From: Amycolatopsis nivea
Lineage (GTDB): Bacteria > Actinomycetota > Actinomycetes > Mycobacteriales > Pseudonocardiaceae
Reading direction: 5' to 3'
Assembly (NCBI RefSeq): GCF_004522235.1
Contig: NZ_SDLT01000002.1
Coordinates: forward strand, 62,001-126,000
Length of the DNA: 64,000 nucleotides
Shown here: in pieces, positions 34,719 through 42,565 of the stretch
Layout of the letters: every line of letters begins with the position of its first letter
Numbering within the stretch: the stretch's first letter is position 1
The notes under the pieces: generated by a model
What the model saw: the letters and a program-made list of their open reading frames with translations, nothing else
What the model was told of the DNA's origin: nothing
The model's database searches: none
Made by a program: the position numbers and the translations under genes

Positions 34719-35555
34719 ATGAGCCGAGAAGACGTCCTGGTCACCACCCAGTGGGCCGAGGAAAACCTGGACACCCCGGGCGTGGTGTTCGCCGAGGTCG
34801 ACGAGGACACGACCGCCTACGACAACGGGCACATCCGCGGCGCGGTGAAGCTCGACTGGCGCAACGACCTCCAGGACGGCGTCCGCCGCGACTTCGTCGA
34901 CAAGGAGGGCTTCGAGAAGCTCCTGTCGGAGAAGGGCATCTCGAACGACGACCGCGTGATCCTCTACGGCGGCAACAACAACTGGTTCGCGGCCTACGCG
35001 TACTGGTACTTCAAGCTCTACGGCCACGAGAACGTGCAGCTGCTCGACGGCGGCCGCAAGAAGTGGGAGCTCGACGGCCGCGAGCTGAACTCCGACGAGG
35101 TCAAGCGCGAGGCCACCAACTACAAGGCCAAGGAGCAGGACCTGTCGCTGCGCGCGTTCCGCGACGAGGTCGTCCAGTCGATCGGCTCGAAGAACTACAT
35201 CGACGTGCGCTCGCCGGACGAGTTCTCCGGCAAGCTGCTCGCCCCGGCGCACCTGCCGCAGGAGCAGTCGCAGGTGCCGGGTCACATCCCGGGCGCGCTG
35301 AACGTGCCGTGGGCGAAGGTCGCCAACGAGGACGGCACCTTCAAGTCCGAGCAGGAGATCAAGGACCTCTACGCCGAGGCGGGCTACGACGAGGGCAAGC
35401 CGACCATCGCGTACTGCCGCATCGGCGAGCGTTCGTCGATCGCCTGGTTCGCCCTGCACGAGCTGCTCGGCCAGGAAGACGTGAAGAACTACGACGGTTC
35501 GTGGACGGAATACGGGTCGCTGGTCGGCGTTCCGGTCGAGTTGGGAGCTAAGTGA
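34719..35555 (+). CDS. sseA: Thiosulfate sulfurtransferase (two-domain rhodanese)
   Basis: A 278-residue tandem rhodanese. The first, inactive domain covers residues ~1-140 (WAEENLDTPGVVFAEVDEDT; HIRGAVKLDWRNDLQD; ILYGGNNNWFAAYAYWYFKL). The second holds the active cysteine in YCRIGERSS near residue 236, with the CRxGxR loop typical for thiosulfate. It moves sulfane sulfur from thiosulfate to acceptors such as cyanide or thioredoxin. The near-identity in style to mycobacterial CysA2 (from memory) is striking. ATG 34719; its stop TGA overlaps the next ATG. Confidence 0.93.
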   Translation: MSREDVLVTTQWAEENLDTPGVVFAEVDEDTTAYDNGHIRGAVKLDWRNDLQDGVRRDFVDKEGFEKLLSEKGISNDDRVILYGGNNNWFAAYAYWYFKLYGHENVQLLDGGRKKWELDGRELNSDEVKREATNYKAKEQDLSLRAFRDEVVQSIGSKNYIDVRSPDEFSGKLLAPAHLPQEQSQVPGHIPGALNVPWAKVANEDGTFKSEQEIKDLYAEAGYDEGKPTIAYCRIGERSSIAWFALHELLGQEDVKNYDGSWTEYGSLVGVPVELGAK

Positions 35556-35860
35556 TGGCAGACGGCTGCAGCGCACCGGCACAGGTCGCGACCCCGGCGG
35601 ACTTCGACACCAACGGCCAGGTTGTCCTGGCGGGCAAGGTCACCGGCACCGAGGGACCGGTCGGCGGCGCGTTCGTCCGGCTGCTCGACGGCGGCGGCGA
35701 CTTCGCCGGCGAGGTCGTGTCCTCGGCGGACGGCGACTTCCGGTTTTACGCGGCCGAGGGTTCCTGGACGGTGCGCGCACTGCACCGCACGGGCAACGGC
35801 GAGGCCAACGTCACCGCGGAAGGCCCTGGCCTGCACCAGCTGGCCATTTCGGTTGCCTGA
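35555..35860 (+). CDS. DUF1416 protein (SseC type)
   Basis: A 101-residue protein with GCSAP at the start and a small beta-rich fold (VVLAGKVTGTEGPVGGAFVR; FAGEVVSSADGDFRFYAAEG; WTVRALHRTG), similar to a carboxypeptidase-regulatory/prealbumin-like domain. DUF1416 is almost always next to sseA/cysA2 in actinobacteria and is assumed to work with it in sulfur transfer; the mechanism is unknown. Start ATG overlaps the sseA stop (TGATG), implying coupled translation. A strong hairpin ends the operon. Confidence 0.88.
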   Translation: MADGCSAPAQVATPADFDTNGQVVLAGKVTGTEGPVGGAFVRLLDGGGDFAGEVVSSADGDFRFYAAEGSWTVRALHRTGNGEANVTAEGPGLHQLAISVA

Positions 35861-35877
35861 CAACGCTTTTCCGCAGG

Positions 35878-35904
35878 AGGGCCCCTCGGTTTCCGAGGGG
35901 CCCT
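35878..35904 (+). terminator. Perfect 12-bp hairpin ending the sulfur-transfer operon
   Basis: AGGGCCCCTCGG (35878-35889) pairs with CCGAGGGGCCCT (35893-35904); three T form the loop. It starts 17 nt after the DUF1416 stop. Only a short T-poor tail follows. Confidence 0.85.
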
Positions 35905-35926
35905 TCCTCGTGTCCGGGACGCTTGA

Positions 35927-35944
35927 CCTCAAGTCGGCTTGAGG
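35927..35944 (+). promoter_or_regulatory. SoxR box in the MFS transporter promoter
   Basis: CCTCAAGTCGGCTTGAGG matches the SoxR operator (CCTCAAGT, 2 nt, then ACTTGAGG-type half) at all seven bases of each arm. TTGACC (35923-35928) overlaps its left edge as a -35 box, the arrangement expected for MerR-family activators acting on an over-long spacer. It ends 16 bp before the MFS start. Confidence 0.78.
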
Positions 35945-35960
35945 ACCCAAGCTCGCGAGT

Positions 35961-37295
35961 GTGTCCGAAACGAAAACCATTACGCGGAGCCCGCTGCTGG
36001 CCGCCGCCGTGTTCCTCGGCAGCTTCATGGCGTTGCTCGACGCGAGCGTCGTGAGTGTCGCGCTGCCGACCATTCAGCGCGAACTGCACGCTGAATTCAC
36101 TGACCTGCAATGGATTGTGGACGGGTACACCGTCGCGCTCGCCGCGTTGATGCTCACCGGCGGCACGCTCGGCGACCGGTACGGCCGCAAGCGGATCTAC
36201 CTCGGCGGACTGGCCGTGTTCACGCTCGCTTCGCTGGGCTGCGGCCTCGCCCCGACGCTCACGCTTCTCATCGCCGCGCGCGTCGTGCAAGGCGCAGCGG
36301 CCGCGGCGGTCATCCCGGGCGGCATCGCGCTCCTGGCGCACGCGTATCCAGAGCCGCGCGAACGGGCCCGGATGCTGGGGGCGTGGGGCGGAGTGGCCGG
36401 ATGCGCGCTGGTCATCGGCCCGCTTATCGGCGGACCGATCACCGACGCGCTCGGTTGGCCCACGATCTTCCTGATCAACCTGCCGATCGGGATCGTCGCA
36501 GTGCTCGCCGGTCGCCGGGGTCTCGACGAATCGTCCGATCCGGCGCACGGCGCGCTGGATCTGCTCGGACAACTGCTGGGCGCGTTGTGGATCGGGGCGT
36601 TCACCTACGCCGTGATCGCGTCCGACGCGGTGGTCGCCATGGTCGGCGCGCTGGGCCTGGTCGCGTTCATCGTCGTGGAGCTGCGCGCCCCGCATCCGAT
36701 GCTGCCGATCCGGCTGTTCGGCAAATTCCGGTTCGCCGCTTCGATCTTCACCTCGTTCGTCCTCGGTTTTGCCTGCTACCCGCTGCCGGTGCTGATCGCT
36801 GTGTACCTGCAGCAGGCGTGGGGCAGCACCGCCTCGACGACAGGGGTGCAGATGCTGCCGTACGTCGTCGCCAACGCTGTTCTCGCGTTCTTCTCCGGAC
36901 GGTTCGCCGGCCGGTTCACCGCGGAACGCGTGCTGCCGATCGGTCTCGCCATCACCGCGGCGGGAAGTTTCGCCTTCCTGCTGGCTGCCCCGACGAGTCC
37001 GTATTGGCTGCTCAGCGTGCCGCTGACGCTGTCCGGCGTCGGGCTCGGCCTGAGCATCACCCCGACGAACGTCGTCGGTCTCGCCGGGCTTCCGGTGCAG
37101 CGCACGGGCACCGCGGCCGGCACGGTGAACGCCGCGCGACAGGTCGGGATGGCGCTCGGCGTGGCCGCGCTCGGGGCGCTTCTCGATCACGGGAGCACGC
37201 TCACGACCGGGCTGCGGACCGCGATGGCGGTGGCTGGCTCGGCGCTGCTGGCGGTGACCGTCCTCACCGCCGCGACCCTGCGCAGCGCTAGATGA
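35961..37295 (+). CDS. MFS drug-efflux transporter (DHA2/EmrB-QacA type), probable SoxR target
   Basis: A 444-residue transporter with about 12-14 hydrophobic helices. MALLDASVVSVALPTIQREL near residues 22-42 is the DHA2 helix-1 motif, and GDRYGRKRIYLGGL near 72-85 is the MFS loop between helices 2 and 3. Such pumps export drugs or the cell's own secondary metabolites in exchange for protons. Start GTG 35961, with no good ribosome site. The SoxR box directly upstream suggests induction by redox-active compounds, as with an MFS permease in the Pseudomonas SoxR regulon (from memory). Confidence 0.9.
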   Translation: MSETKTITRSPLLAAAVFLGSFMALLDASVVSVALPTIQRELHAEFTDLQWIVDGYTVALAALMLTGGTLGDRYGRKRIYLGGLAVFTLASLGCGLAPTLTLLIAARVVQGAAAAAVIPGGIALLAHAYPEPRERARMLGAWGGVAGCALVIGPLIGGPITDALGWPTIFLINLPIGIVAVLAGRRGLDESSDPAHGALDLLGQLLGALWIGAFTYAVIASDAVVAMVGALGLVAFIVVELRAPHPMLPIRLFGKFRFAASIFTSFVLGFACYPLPVLIAVYLQQAWGSTASTTGVQMLPYVVANAVLAFFSGRFAGRFTAERVLPIGLAITAAGSFAFLLAAPTSPYWLLSVPLTLSGVGLGLSITPTNVVGLAGLPVQRTGTAAGTVNAARQVGMALGVAALGALLDHGSTLTTGLRTAMAVAGSALLAVTVLTAATLRSAR

Positions 37296-37307
37296 GCCGG
37301 GGCGGAC

Positions 37308-37313
37308 TATTGT
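37308..37313 (+). promoter_or_regulatory. -10 hexamer TATTGT for a leaderless transcript
   Basis: TATTGT lies 7 nt before the GTG at 37321, the right distance for transcription to begin at or beside the start codon. Confidence 0.45.
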
Positions 37314-37320
37314 CCTCGCT

Positions 37321-37419
37321 GTGGAGACCTTGTTTACGACCCTGTTGATCATCGCGGGCATCGCCACCGTGTGGTTCGCGGTCTACGTCGTCTACCGGCT
37401 GTACGCCGACCAGCGCTGA
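37321..37419 (+). CDS. 32-residue single-helix membrane protein
   Basis: GTG 37321 opens a 32-codon frame, [18 protein letters not shown] then [14 protein letters not shown]: one hydrophobic helix followed by a basic/polar cytoplasmic end. It is too short for most gene callers but reads as a genuine membrane peptide, and I have the impression that similar peptides occur at this place in other actinobacteria. A -10 box at leaderless distance precedes it. It ends 5 bp before the nitrobindin-like gene, so the two are probably co-transcribed. Function unknown. Confidence 0.6.
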   Translation: METLFTTLLIIAGIATVWFAVYVVYRLYADQR

Positions 37420-37424
37420 TCAGC

Positions 37425-38036
37425 ATGACGAGTGGCGACGAAGCCATCGCAGCAGCCGAGGAGCGGGCCGCCAGCACGCGCGACCGCAACCTGCCGTTGT
37501 GGGACGACCTGCCGATCCCGAACGACACGGCGAACCTGCGCGAGGGCCCGAACCTGAACGACGCGTGCCTCGCTCTGCTGCCGCTCGTCGGCGTCTGGCG
37601 CGGCGAGGGCGAGATCGACTACCCGACGATCGACGGGCCGATCAAGTTCGCCCAGCAGCTGACCGTCTCCCACGACGGCCGCCCGTTCCTGTTCCACGAG
37701 GCGCGCTCGTGGCTGCTGAACGAGGACGGCAGCGTGCTGCGGCCCGCCGCCCGCGAAACCGGGTTCTGGCGGCCGCAGGAGGACGACACCATCGAGCTGC
37801 TGCTCACGCACAGCTCCGGCATCGTCGAGCTGTACTACGGCAAGCCGCGCAGCCAGACGTCCTGGGAGCTCGGCACCGACGCGGTCATCCGCACCGCGAC
37901 GGCCAAGGAGGTCACCGGTGCGCAGCGGCTGTACGGCCTGGTGAACGGCGACCTCGGGTACGTCGAGGAGCGCGCGATGGTCGGCCAGGAAATGCAGCCG
38001 CACGCCTCCGCGCTGCTGCGCCGCGTGGTGGGCTGA
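37425..38036 (+). CDS. Nitrobindin-like / FABP-like beta-barrel protein (DUF1794)
   Basis: A 203-residue protein. After a ~40-residue helical lead the barrel begins with [20 protein letters not shown], the G-x-W-x-G-x-G signature of nitrobindins and fatty-acid-binding-like proteins. Strands follow to the end ([32 protein letters not shown]); the C-terminal histidine may be the haem ligand. Related proteins bind haem and act on peroxynitrite, while others may bind fatty acids. The position next to pabC and sseC fits Rv0813c of M. tuberculosis (from memory). ATG 37425 is used. Confidence 0.82.
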   Translation: MTSGDEAIAAAEERAASTRDRNLPLWDDLPIPNDTANLREGPNLNDACLALLPLVGVWRGEGEIDYPTIDGPIKFAQQLTVSHDGRPFLFHEARSWLLNEDGSVLRPAARETGFWRPQEDDTIELLLTHSSGIVELYYGKPRSQTSWELGTDAVIRTATAKEVTGAQRLYGLVNGDLGYVEERAMVGQEMQPHASALLRRVVG

Positions 38037-38052
38037 GGCTCCGGGAGACGCC

Positions 38053-38655
38053 GTGCGCTGGCGGCGGTACGGCGAACACGCCGCCCTGCTCGACTGCGCC
38101 TCGCTCGAGGAGATGAGCGCGGCCCGGGCGACCCTCACCGAAGCCGCGCTCGACGGCGTCGAGGAGATCGTGCCCGGGGCCCGCACCCTGCTCGTGGTCG
38201 CGTCCACGGGGGCGCTGGAAGCCGCGCGTTCCTTGCTGGCTTCGGCCGATCTGGACCATCCGCCTGCCGGGGACGGCCGCGAAGTCGTTTTGGACGTGCA
38301 GTACTCCGGCGAGGACCTCGCGCTGGTCGCTGAGGACGCAGGGCTCAGCGTGGACGAGGCCATCGCTCTCCACACCAGCGCGGTCTACACGGTCGCGTTC
38401 ACGGGTTTCGCGCCCGGTTTCGGTTATCTCGCCGGGCTTCCCGCTGAACTCCAGCAGCCGCGGCTCAGCTCGCCGCGCACCCGCGTCCCCGCTGGCTCGG
38501 TGGCTATCGCCGACGAGTACACCGGCGTCTATCCCCGGGAATCCCCTGGTGGCTGGCGGTTGATCGGGCACACCGAGGCGACGCTTTTCGATCCTTCCGC
38601 CGAGCAACCGGCGCTGTTCACGCCCGGTCTCCGGGTGCGGTTCCGGAGCGTGTGA
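38053..38655 (+). CDS. pxpB: 5-oxoprolinase subunit B (allophanate hydrolase subunit 1 / KipI family)
   Basis: A 200-residue protein. It keeps the family's FTGFAPGFGYLAGLP near residues 117-131 and PRLSSPRTRVPAGSVAIAD, with GGWRLIGHTE before the end. PxpB works with PxpC and PxpA to open 5-oxoproline to glutamate using ATP. Start GTG 38053 with GGGAGA upstream. The stop overlaps the pxpC start. No pxpA (LamB/YcsF) gene is in the window. Confidence 0.9.
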   Translation: MRWRRYGEHAALLDCASLEEMSAARATLTEAALDGVEEIVPGARTLLVVASTGALEAARSLLASADLDHPPAGDGREVVLDVQYSGEDLALVAEDAGLSVDEAIALHTSAVYTVAFTGFAPGFGYLAGLPAELQQPRLSSPRTRVPAGSVAIADEYTGVYPRESPGGWRLIGHTEATLFDPSAEQPALFTPGLRVRFRSV

Positions 38656-39506
38656 TGCGCGCGCTGGAGATCGTCTCGCCCGGTTCGCTGGCTTTGGTGC
38701 AAGACCTCGGCCGTCCTGGTTACGCACATCTGGGCGTCCCACCGTCGGGTGCTCTTGACGTCGCCGCGCTACGGCTCGGCAACCGACTGGTCGGCAATCC
38801 CGAGGACGCCGCCGGGATCGAAACCCTGCTGGGCGGGTTCACCGTCCGGGCGACCGCTTCGTGCACCGCCGCAGTGACCGGACCGCCGGTCGAGGTGTCC
38901 GTGGACGGACGGGAAACCGGCTCGCACACGCCGATTCCGTTGCGGCCAGGCCAAGAACTGACGATCGGCCGACCTGCTACCGGTCTGCGCTGCTACCTGA
39001 CGGTGTCCGGCGGCATCGCGGTGGCGCCGGTGTTGGGAAGCCGGTCGACTGATGTCCTATCTGGACTCGGCCCGTCGCCGCTGGAAGCTGGCACTACGGT
39101 CCCGCTCGGCCCTGTCACCGGTGTCCCGTCCGGTGCGGACGTGGTCGCCGCCTCGCCCGCGCCGCCCGACTTGACGGTGCGAGTTTTGCTTGGCCCGCGC
39201 GACGACTGGTTCGCCGACGCGGCGAGCGCACTCAACGCACAGTGGACGGTTACTGAGGAATCCAACCGAGTGGGGGTCCGCCTGGACGGGCCGCCGCTAC
39301 GTCGAGTGTCCACTTCGGAGTTGCCGAGCGAGGGCGTGCTGACCGGCGCGATTCAGGTCCCGCCGAACGGATTGCCGCTGGTCTTCCTCGCCGATCACCC
39401 GACCACGGGCGGTTATCCGGTGATCGCGGTCGTGAGACGGGAGTCACTCGGAGCACTCGCTCAAGCACGCCCCGGAACCTCGGTGCGGTTCCAAGCGTCC
39501 TTGTGA
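38655..39506 (+). CDS. pxpC: 5-oxoprolinase subunit C (biotin-dependent carboxylase-like / KipA family)
   Basis: A 283-residue protein with the family opening LEIVSPGSLALVQDLGRPGY, then GVPPSGALDVAALRLGNRLVGN, and a later VLLGPRDDWF and FLADHPTTGGYPVIAVV. Paired with PxpB by an overlapping TGATG, it should form the PxpBC heteromer. ATG 38655 is chosen over the GTG three nt earlier. The following hypothetical gene overlaps its stop (GTGA), so the three form one operon. Confidence 0.9.
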   Translation: MRALEIVSPGSLALVQDLGRPGYAHLGVPPSGALDVAALRLGNRLVGNPEDAAGIETLLGGFTVRATASCTAAVTGPPVEVSVDGRETGSHTPIPLRPGQELTIGRPATGLRCYLTVSGGIAVAPVLGSRSTDVLSGLGPSPLEAGTTVPLGPVTGVPSGADVVAASPAPPDLTVRVLLGPRDDWFADAASALNAQWTVTEESNRVGVRLDGPPLRRVSTSELPSEGVLTGAIQVPPNGLPLVFLADHPTTGGYPVIAVVRRESLGALAQARPGTSVRFQASL

Positions 39507-39910
39507 GCGTGGAACGGGTAACGATCACCGGCGGCGCGGGTTTCCTGGAGCTGAACACCGGAGGACGGGCGGAGCTGCCGCAGTCGCTGCGCATCGCGCT
39601 CGCGACCGGTCAGGTGCGCCTCCCGCTGGCGGAAACCCTCCGCGAACTGCTGGCGTTGCTTGTCGACGGCCAGTACCGGGTCAGCGGCCCGCAACGCTTC
39701 GAGGCGGTGGATCTGATCCCGGCAAGCGACTGGCCGGCCGACGACGATGCCCGGGTCACGTACTACCGCACGGCAATCCGCTCGGGACACCGGCCGGTGG
39801 CGGTGGTTTTGTCCGGTACGCGGCCATTGCTGGTGGACGGGCACCACAAGATCAGCGCATATCGAGCGGAGGGGGTCACACCGTCGGTGGTGCTGATCAG
39901 CGGGTCGTGA
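39503..39910 (+). CDS. Hypothetical protein with a ParB/Srx-like C-terminal motif
   Basis: A 135-residue protein translationally coupled to pxpC (GTGA overlap). Residues ~98-130 read RPVAVVLSGTRPLLVDGHHK then ISAYRAEG, resembling the ParB/sulfiredoxin-like fold where a D-G-H-H-R box binds nucleotide. The N-terminal half (ELPQSLRIALATGQVRLPLA) has no recognised pattern. A nucleotide-binding role is only a suggestion. Operon position points to 5-oxoproline metabolism, but hitch-hiking is possible. Confidence 0.7.
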   Translation: MSVERVTITGGAGFLELNTGGRAELPQSLRIALATGQVRLPLAETLRELLALLVDGQYRVSGPQRFEAVDLIPASDWPADDDARVTYYRTAIRSGHRPVAVVLSGTRPLLVDGHHKISAYRAEGVTPSVVLISGS

Positions 39911-39953
39911 ATGGCTGCGCCGGTTAGCACCGGCACAGCCGCTCACCAGGCTC

Positions 39954-40799
39954 TCAGTACTCGCTCTCGTAAGCCGCCACCAGCTCCCCGTGCAACCCCG
40001 TCGAATCCGGCAATACCGTCCCGTTCAGGGTGTGCACCCGGGTCACCTTCCGCACCGACGACGTGAGGAACACGCCGTCCCCTCGCAGCAAGTCCTCCAC
40101 CGACAGCGGCTCCACCTTCACCGACCAGCCCGCCTTCTCCGCGCCGCGGAACAATGCGTACTGCGTCGTTCCTGGCAGGATGCCAACAGTGGACGGCGGG
40201 GTGTAGAGCGTCCGCTCCTTCGCCAGGACGACCGTCGACGTCGGGCCTTCGAGCACCGAATCATCGGTAGCGGTGAAGATCACATCTTGGGCTCCGCGAC
40301 GGGTCGCCTCGCGCAGGGCGGCCATGTTCATCGCGTAGGAAACCGTTTTCGCGCCGAGCAAAAGCCACGGGGCGCGCTCGGCTAGTTCGGGGCCGAAACC
40401 GCGTTCCAGGGTCACCACCGAAACGCCTTCGGTGCGCGCCCGCAGGACCTTCTCCTCGACCTCCAGGCCCATCGCGAACGCTGTCGGCTTGCCTTCCGGA
40501 TCGCCGTCGACACCCCGCGTGTACACGAGTTTCAGTGCGATCTCCGGGCCGCCCTGCCACGCGTCGACGACTGCCTGCGCGGCTCGGGCGAAGCCCTCGA
40601 GGTCCGGGGCAGGCAGGTCCAGCATCGCCGCGGAACGGGCGAGCCGGTCGAGGTGCGGACGCATTTCCCGCGGCTTTTTCACTGCCACGAGGATCGTTTC
40701 GAACACCCCGTCTCCGCGCAGCAGGCCGAGGTCGTCCACCCGGAGGTGAGCGGCTTCGGGGTCGGCCAGTGAACCGTCGAGGAAGGCGAGAACGCGCAT
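39954..40799 (-). CDS. pabC: Aminodeoxychorismate lyase / class IV aminotransferase
   Basis: A 281-residue fold-type IV PLP enzyme. The PLP lysine is in LLGAKTVSYAMN near residue 157, DLGLLRGDGVFET near 24-36 is the N-terminal signature, and VLEGPTSTVVL near 193-203 contains the catalytic-site loop. Expected reaction: 4-amino-4-deoxychorismate to p-aminobenzoate and pyruvate, for folate. Branched-chain or D-amino acid aminotransferases share the fold, so the role rests on length and neighbours: it is divergent from ygfZ by 31 bp, as Rv0812/Rv0811c are (memory). ATG 40799 is used. Confidence 0.83.
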   Translation of the reverse strand: MRVLAFLDGSLADPEAAHLRVDDLGLLRGDGVFETILVAVKKPREMRPHLDRLARSAAMLDLPAPDLEGFARAAQAVVDAWQGGPEIALKLVYTRGVDGDPEGKPTAFAMGLEVEEKVLRARTEGVSVVTLERGFGPELAERAPWLLLGAKTVSYAMNMAALREATRRGAQDVIFTATDDSVLEGPTSTVVLAKERTLYTPPSTVGILPGTTQYALFRGAEKAGWSVKVEPLSVEDLLRGDGVFLTSSVRKVTRVHTLNGTVLPDSTGLHGELVAAYESEY

Positions 40800-40830
40800 C
40801 CCCTCAAGGTACTCACTTACGCTTAGGGTT

Positions 40831-41952
40831 ATGCCGTACAGCTCGCCGCTGCTCGAAATCCCCCGCGCGGTCGCCGCGCCCGAGGGCCACCCGGAAGCCG
40901 GAGTTCCGTGGCACTGGGGCGATCCGTTCGCCGAGCAGCGCACCGCCGCCCGAGGAGTGGTCGTCATCGACCGCTCGCACCGAGAAATCCTCGCCGTCAC
41001 CGGCGAGGAACGCTTGTCCTGGCTGCATTTGGTGATCTCGCAACACGTCACCGAACTCGCCGCGAACACCGGCACCGAAGCGCTCGTCCTCGACAGCCAG
41101 GGCCACGTCGACACCCATTTCGTGCTCGCGCACGCCGGCGAGACGGTGTACCTCGACAGCGACCCCGGCCCGCTCGTCACGAGCGCGTTGCCCAAGGGCG
41201 GCAAGCAAACCCTGCGCGAGTACCTCGAAGCGATGAAGTTCTGGTCCAAGGTCGAGATTCGCGACGTGACCGAAGAACTCGCCGTTCTTTCCGTGCTCGG
41301 CCCGGAGACCGACAGCGTGCTCGGCGTCGAGCTCGGCACTGAGCCGTATTCGGTGGCCGCGTTGCCCGAAGGCGGTTTCGCCCGCCGGATGCCGTGGCCG
41401 ACGCGAGCGGGCGCGGATCTCGTGGTGCCGCGCGCTCAGCTCACTCAATGGTGGCAACGGCTCACCGACGCGGGCGCGCGTCCGGCTGGCTCGTGGACGT
41501 TCGACGCGCTGCGCGTGGAATCGCGGCATCCGCGGCTCGGCGTCGACACCGACGAGCGGACGATCCCGCACGAGGTCGGCTGGATCGGCTCGGCCGCGCA
41601 CGTCGCGAAGGGCTGCTATCGCGGCCAGGAAACCGTCTCGAAGGTGCACAACGTCGGCCGCCCGCCGCGGTATCTCGCGCTGCTGCACCTCGACGGTTCG
41701 CCGGAGATCACGCCGGAGACCGGCGACCCGGTGAAGCTCGGCGAGCGCGTCGTCGGCCGGATCGGCACGGTCGCGCAGCACCACGAACTCGGGCCGATCG
41801 CGCTGGCGCTGGTCAAACGCTCGGTGCCGGGCGGGGCGGAGCTGCTGGCAGGCGACGAGGACCGAGTGGTCCAGGCCACTGTCGATCCGGACTCGGTGCC
41901 GGGCGAGCACGCGGCGCCCGGACGGGAAGCAGCGCAGAGACTGCGGGGCTGA
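40831..41952 (+). CDS. ygfZ: Folate-binding YgfZ/GcvT-like protein
   Basis: A 373-residue protein with a GcvT-like fold and the diagnostic K-G-C-Y-x-G-Q-E box (HVAKGCYRGQETVSKVHN near residue 253-270). In bacteria YgfZ uses tetrahydrofolate to help assemble or repair Fe-S clusters. VTGEERLSWLHLVISQHV near 54-71 is the N-terminal family segment. It shares a 31-bp divergent promoter region with pabC, and both concern folate. rsiG follows after 1 bp. Confidence 0.9.
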   Translation: MPYSSPLLEIPRAVAAPEGHPEAGVPWHWGDPFAEQRTAARGVVVIDRSHREILAVTGEERLSWLHLVISQHVTELAANTGTEALVLDSQGHVDTHFVLAHAGETVYLDSDPGPLVTSALPKGGKQTLREYLEAMKFWSKVEIRDVTEELAVLSVLGPETDSVLGVELGTEPYSVAALPEGGFARRMPWPTRAGADLVVPRAQLTQWWQRLTDAGARPAGSWTFDALRVESRHPRLGVDTDERTIPHEVGWIGSAAHVAKGCYRGQETVSKVHNVGRPPRYLALLHLDGSPEITPETGDPVKLGERVVGRIGTVAQHHELGPIALALVKRSVPGGAELLAGDEDRVVQATVDPDSVPGEHAAPGREAAQRLRG

Positions 41953-41953
41953 A

Positions 41954-42565
41954 GTGAACTCGACGGTAGCGTCGTCGCCGAATGTGGAGCAGGATGTGCC
42001 CGTGATCGAAGTGCGTCCCGGCGGGCGGCGACGGATCGACCGCGTCCTCGGCCCGGGATATCTCACCGGATTAGGCGACTTGCCGCTCCCGGTGCTGCGC
42101 GAGCGGCGCGACGAGGCCGCGCAGGAAGAGACAGACCTGTCCTACCTGCGCCGGCTCCTGCACGCCCGCATCGACATCGTGCGCGCCGAACAGGAGCGTC
42201 GCTCGTCCGGCGGGGAAAGCATCGTCGACCGGCTCGCGTCCATCCTCGCCGACAACGCGCTCGGCCCGGCCGCCGGTTCCGGCAGGCACCAGCAGCTCGA
42301 ACCGTCCCGCGCGGGCGAGCACCGCAGGCACGCGGAGGCGCTGATCGGCGACACCGGGCTCACCGACGTCGGCTCGCTGTCGGACGACAAGCTCGCCGCC
42401 GCGCTGGACACGTACGCGGCCGAGGAAGCCTCCGTGTCCTCCTTCCGCCGCCAGGTCCAGGGCGTGATGGACACGCTCAACGCCGAGATCGCCGGGCGCT
42501 ACAGCAGCGGAGCGGCCACTGTGGACCAGTTGCTGGACAGCGAACTGGGGCGCGTCGAGGAATGA
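41954..42565 (+). CDS. rsiG: RsiG-like c-di-GMP-responsive anti-sigma factor
   Basis: A 203-residue, mainly helical protein. It contains both copies of the RsiG ligand motif E-x3-S-x2-R-x3-Q-x3-D: in the first helix E59, S63, R66, H70 (His for Gln), D74, and in the second E158, S162, R165, Q169, D173, exact. In Streptomyces RsiG binds c-di-GMP in an antiparallel coiled coil and then sequesters the sporulation sigma factor WhiG. Residues 20-45 (VRPGGRRRIDRVLGPGYL) match the conserved N-terminal part as I know it. GTG start, 1 bp after ygfZ; asparaginase overlaps its stop. The partner sigma factor is not in the window. Confidence 0.85.
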   Translation: MNSTVASSPNVEQDVPVIEVRPGGRRRIDRVLGPGYLTGLGDLPLPVLRERRDEAAQEETDLSYLRRLLHARIDIVRAEQERRSSGGESIVDRLASILADNALGPAAGSGRHQQLEPSRAGEHRRHAEALIGDTGLTDVGSLSDDKLAAALDTYAAEEASVSSFRRQVQGVMDTLNAEIAGRYSSGAATVDQLLDSELGRVEE

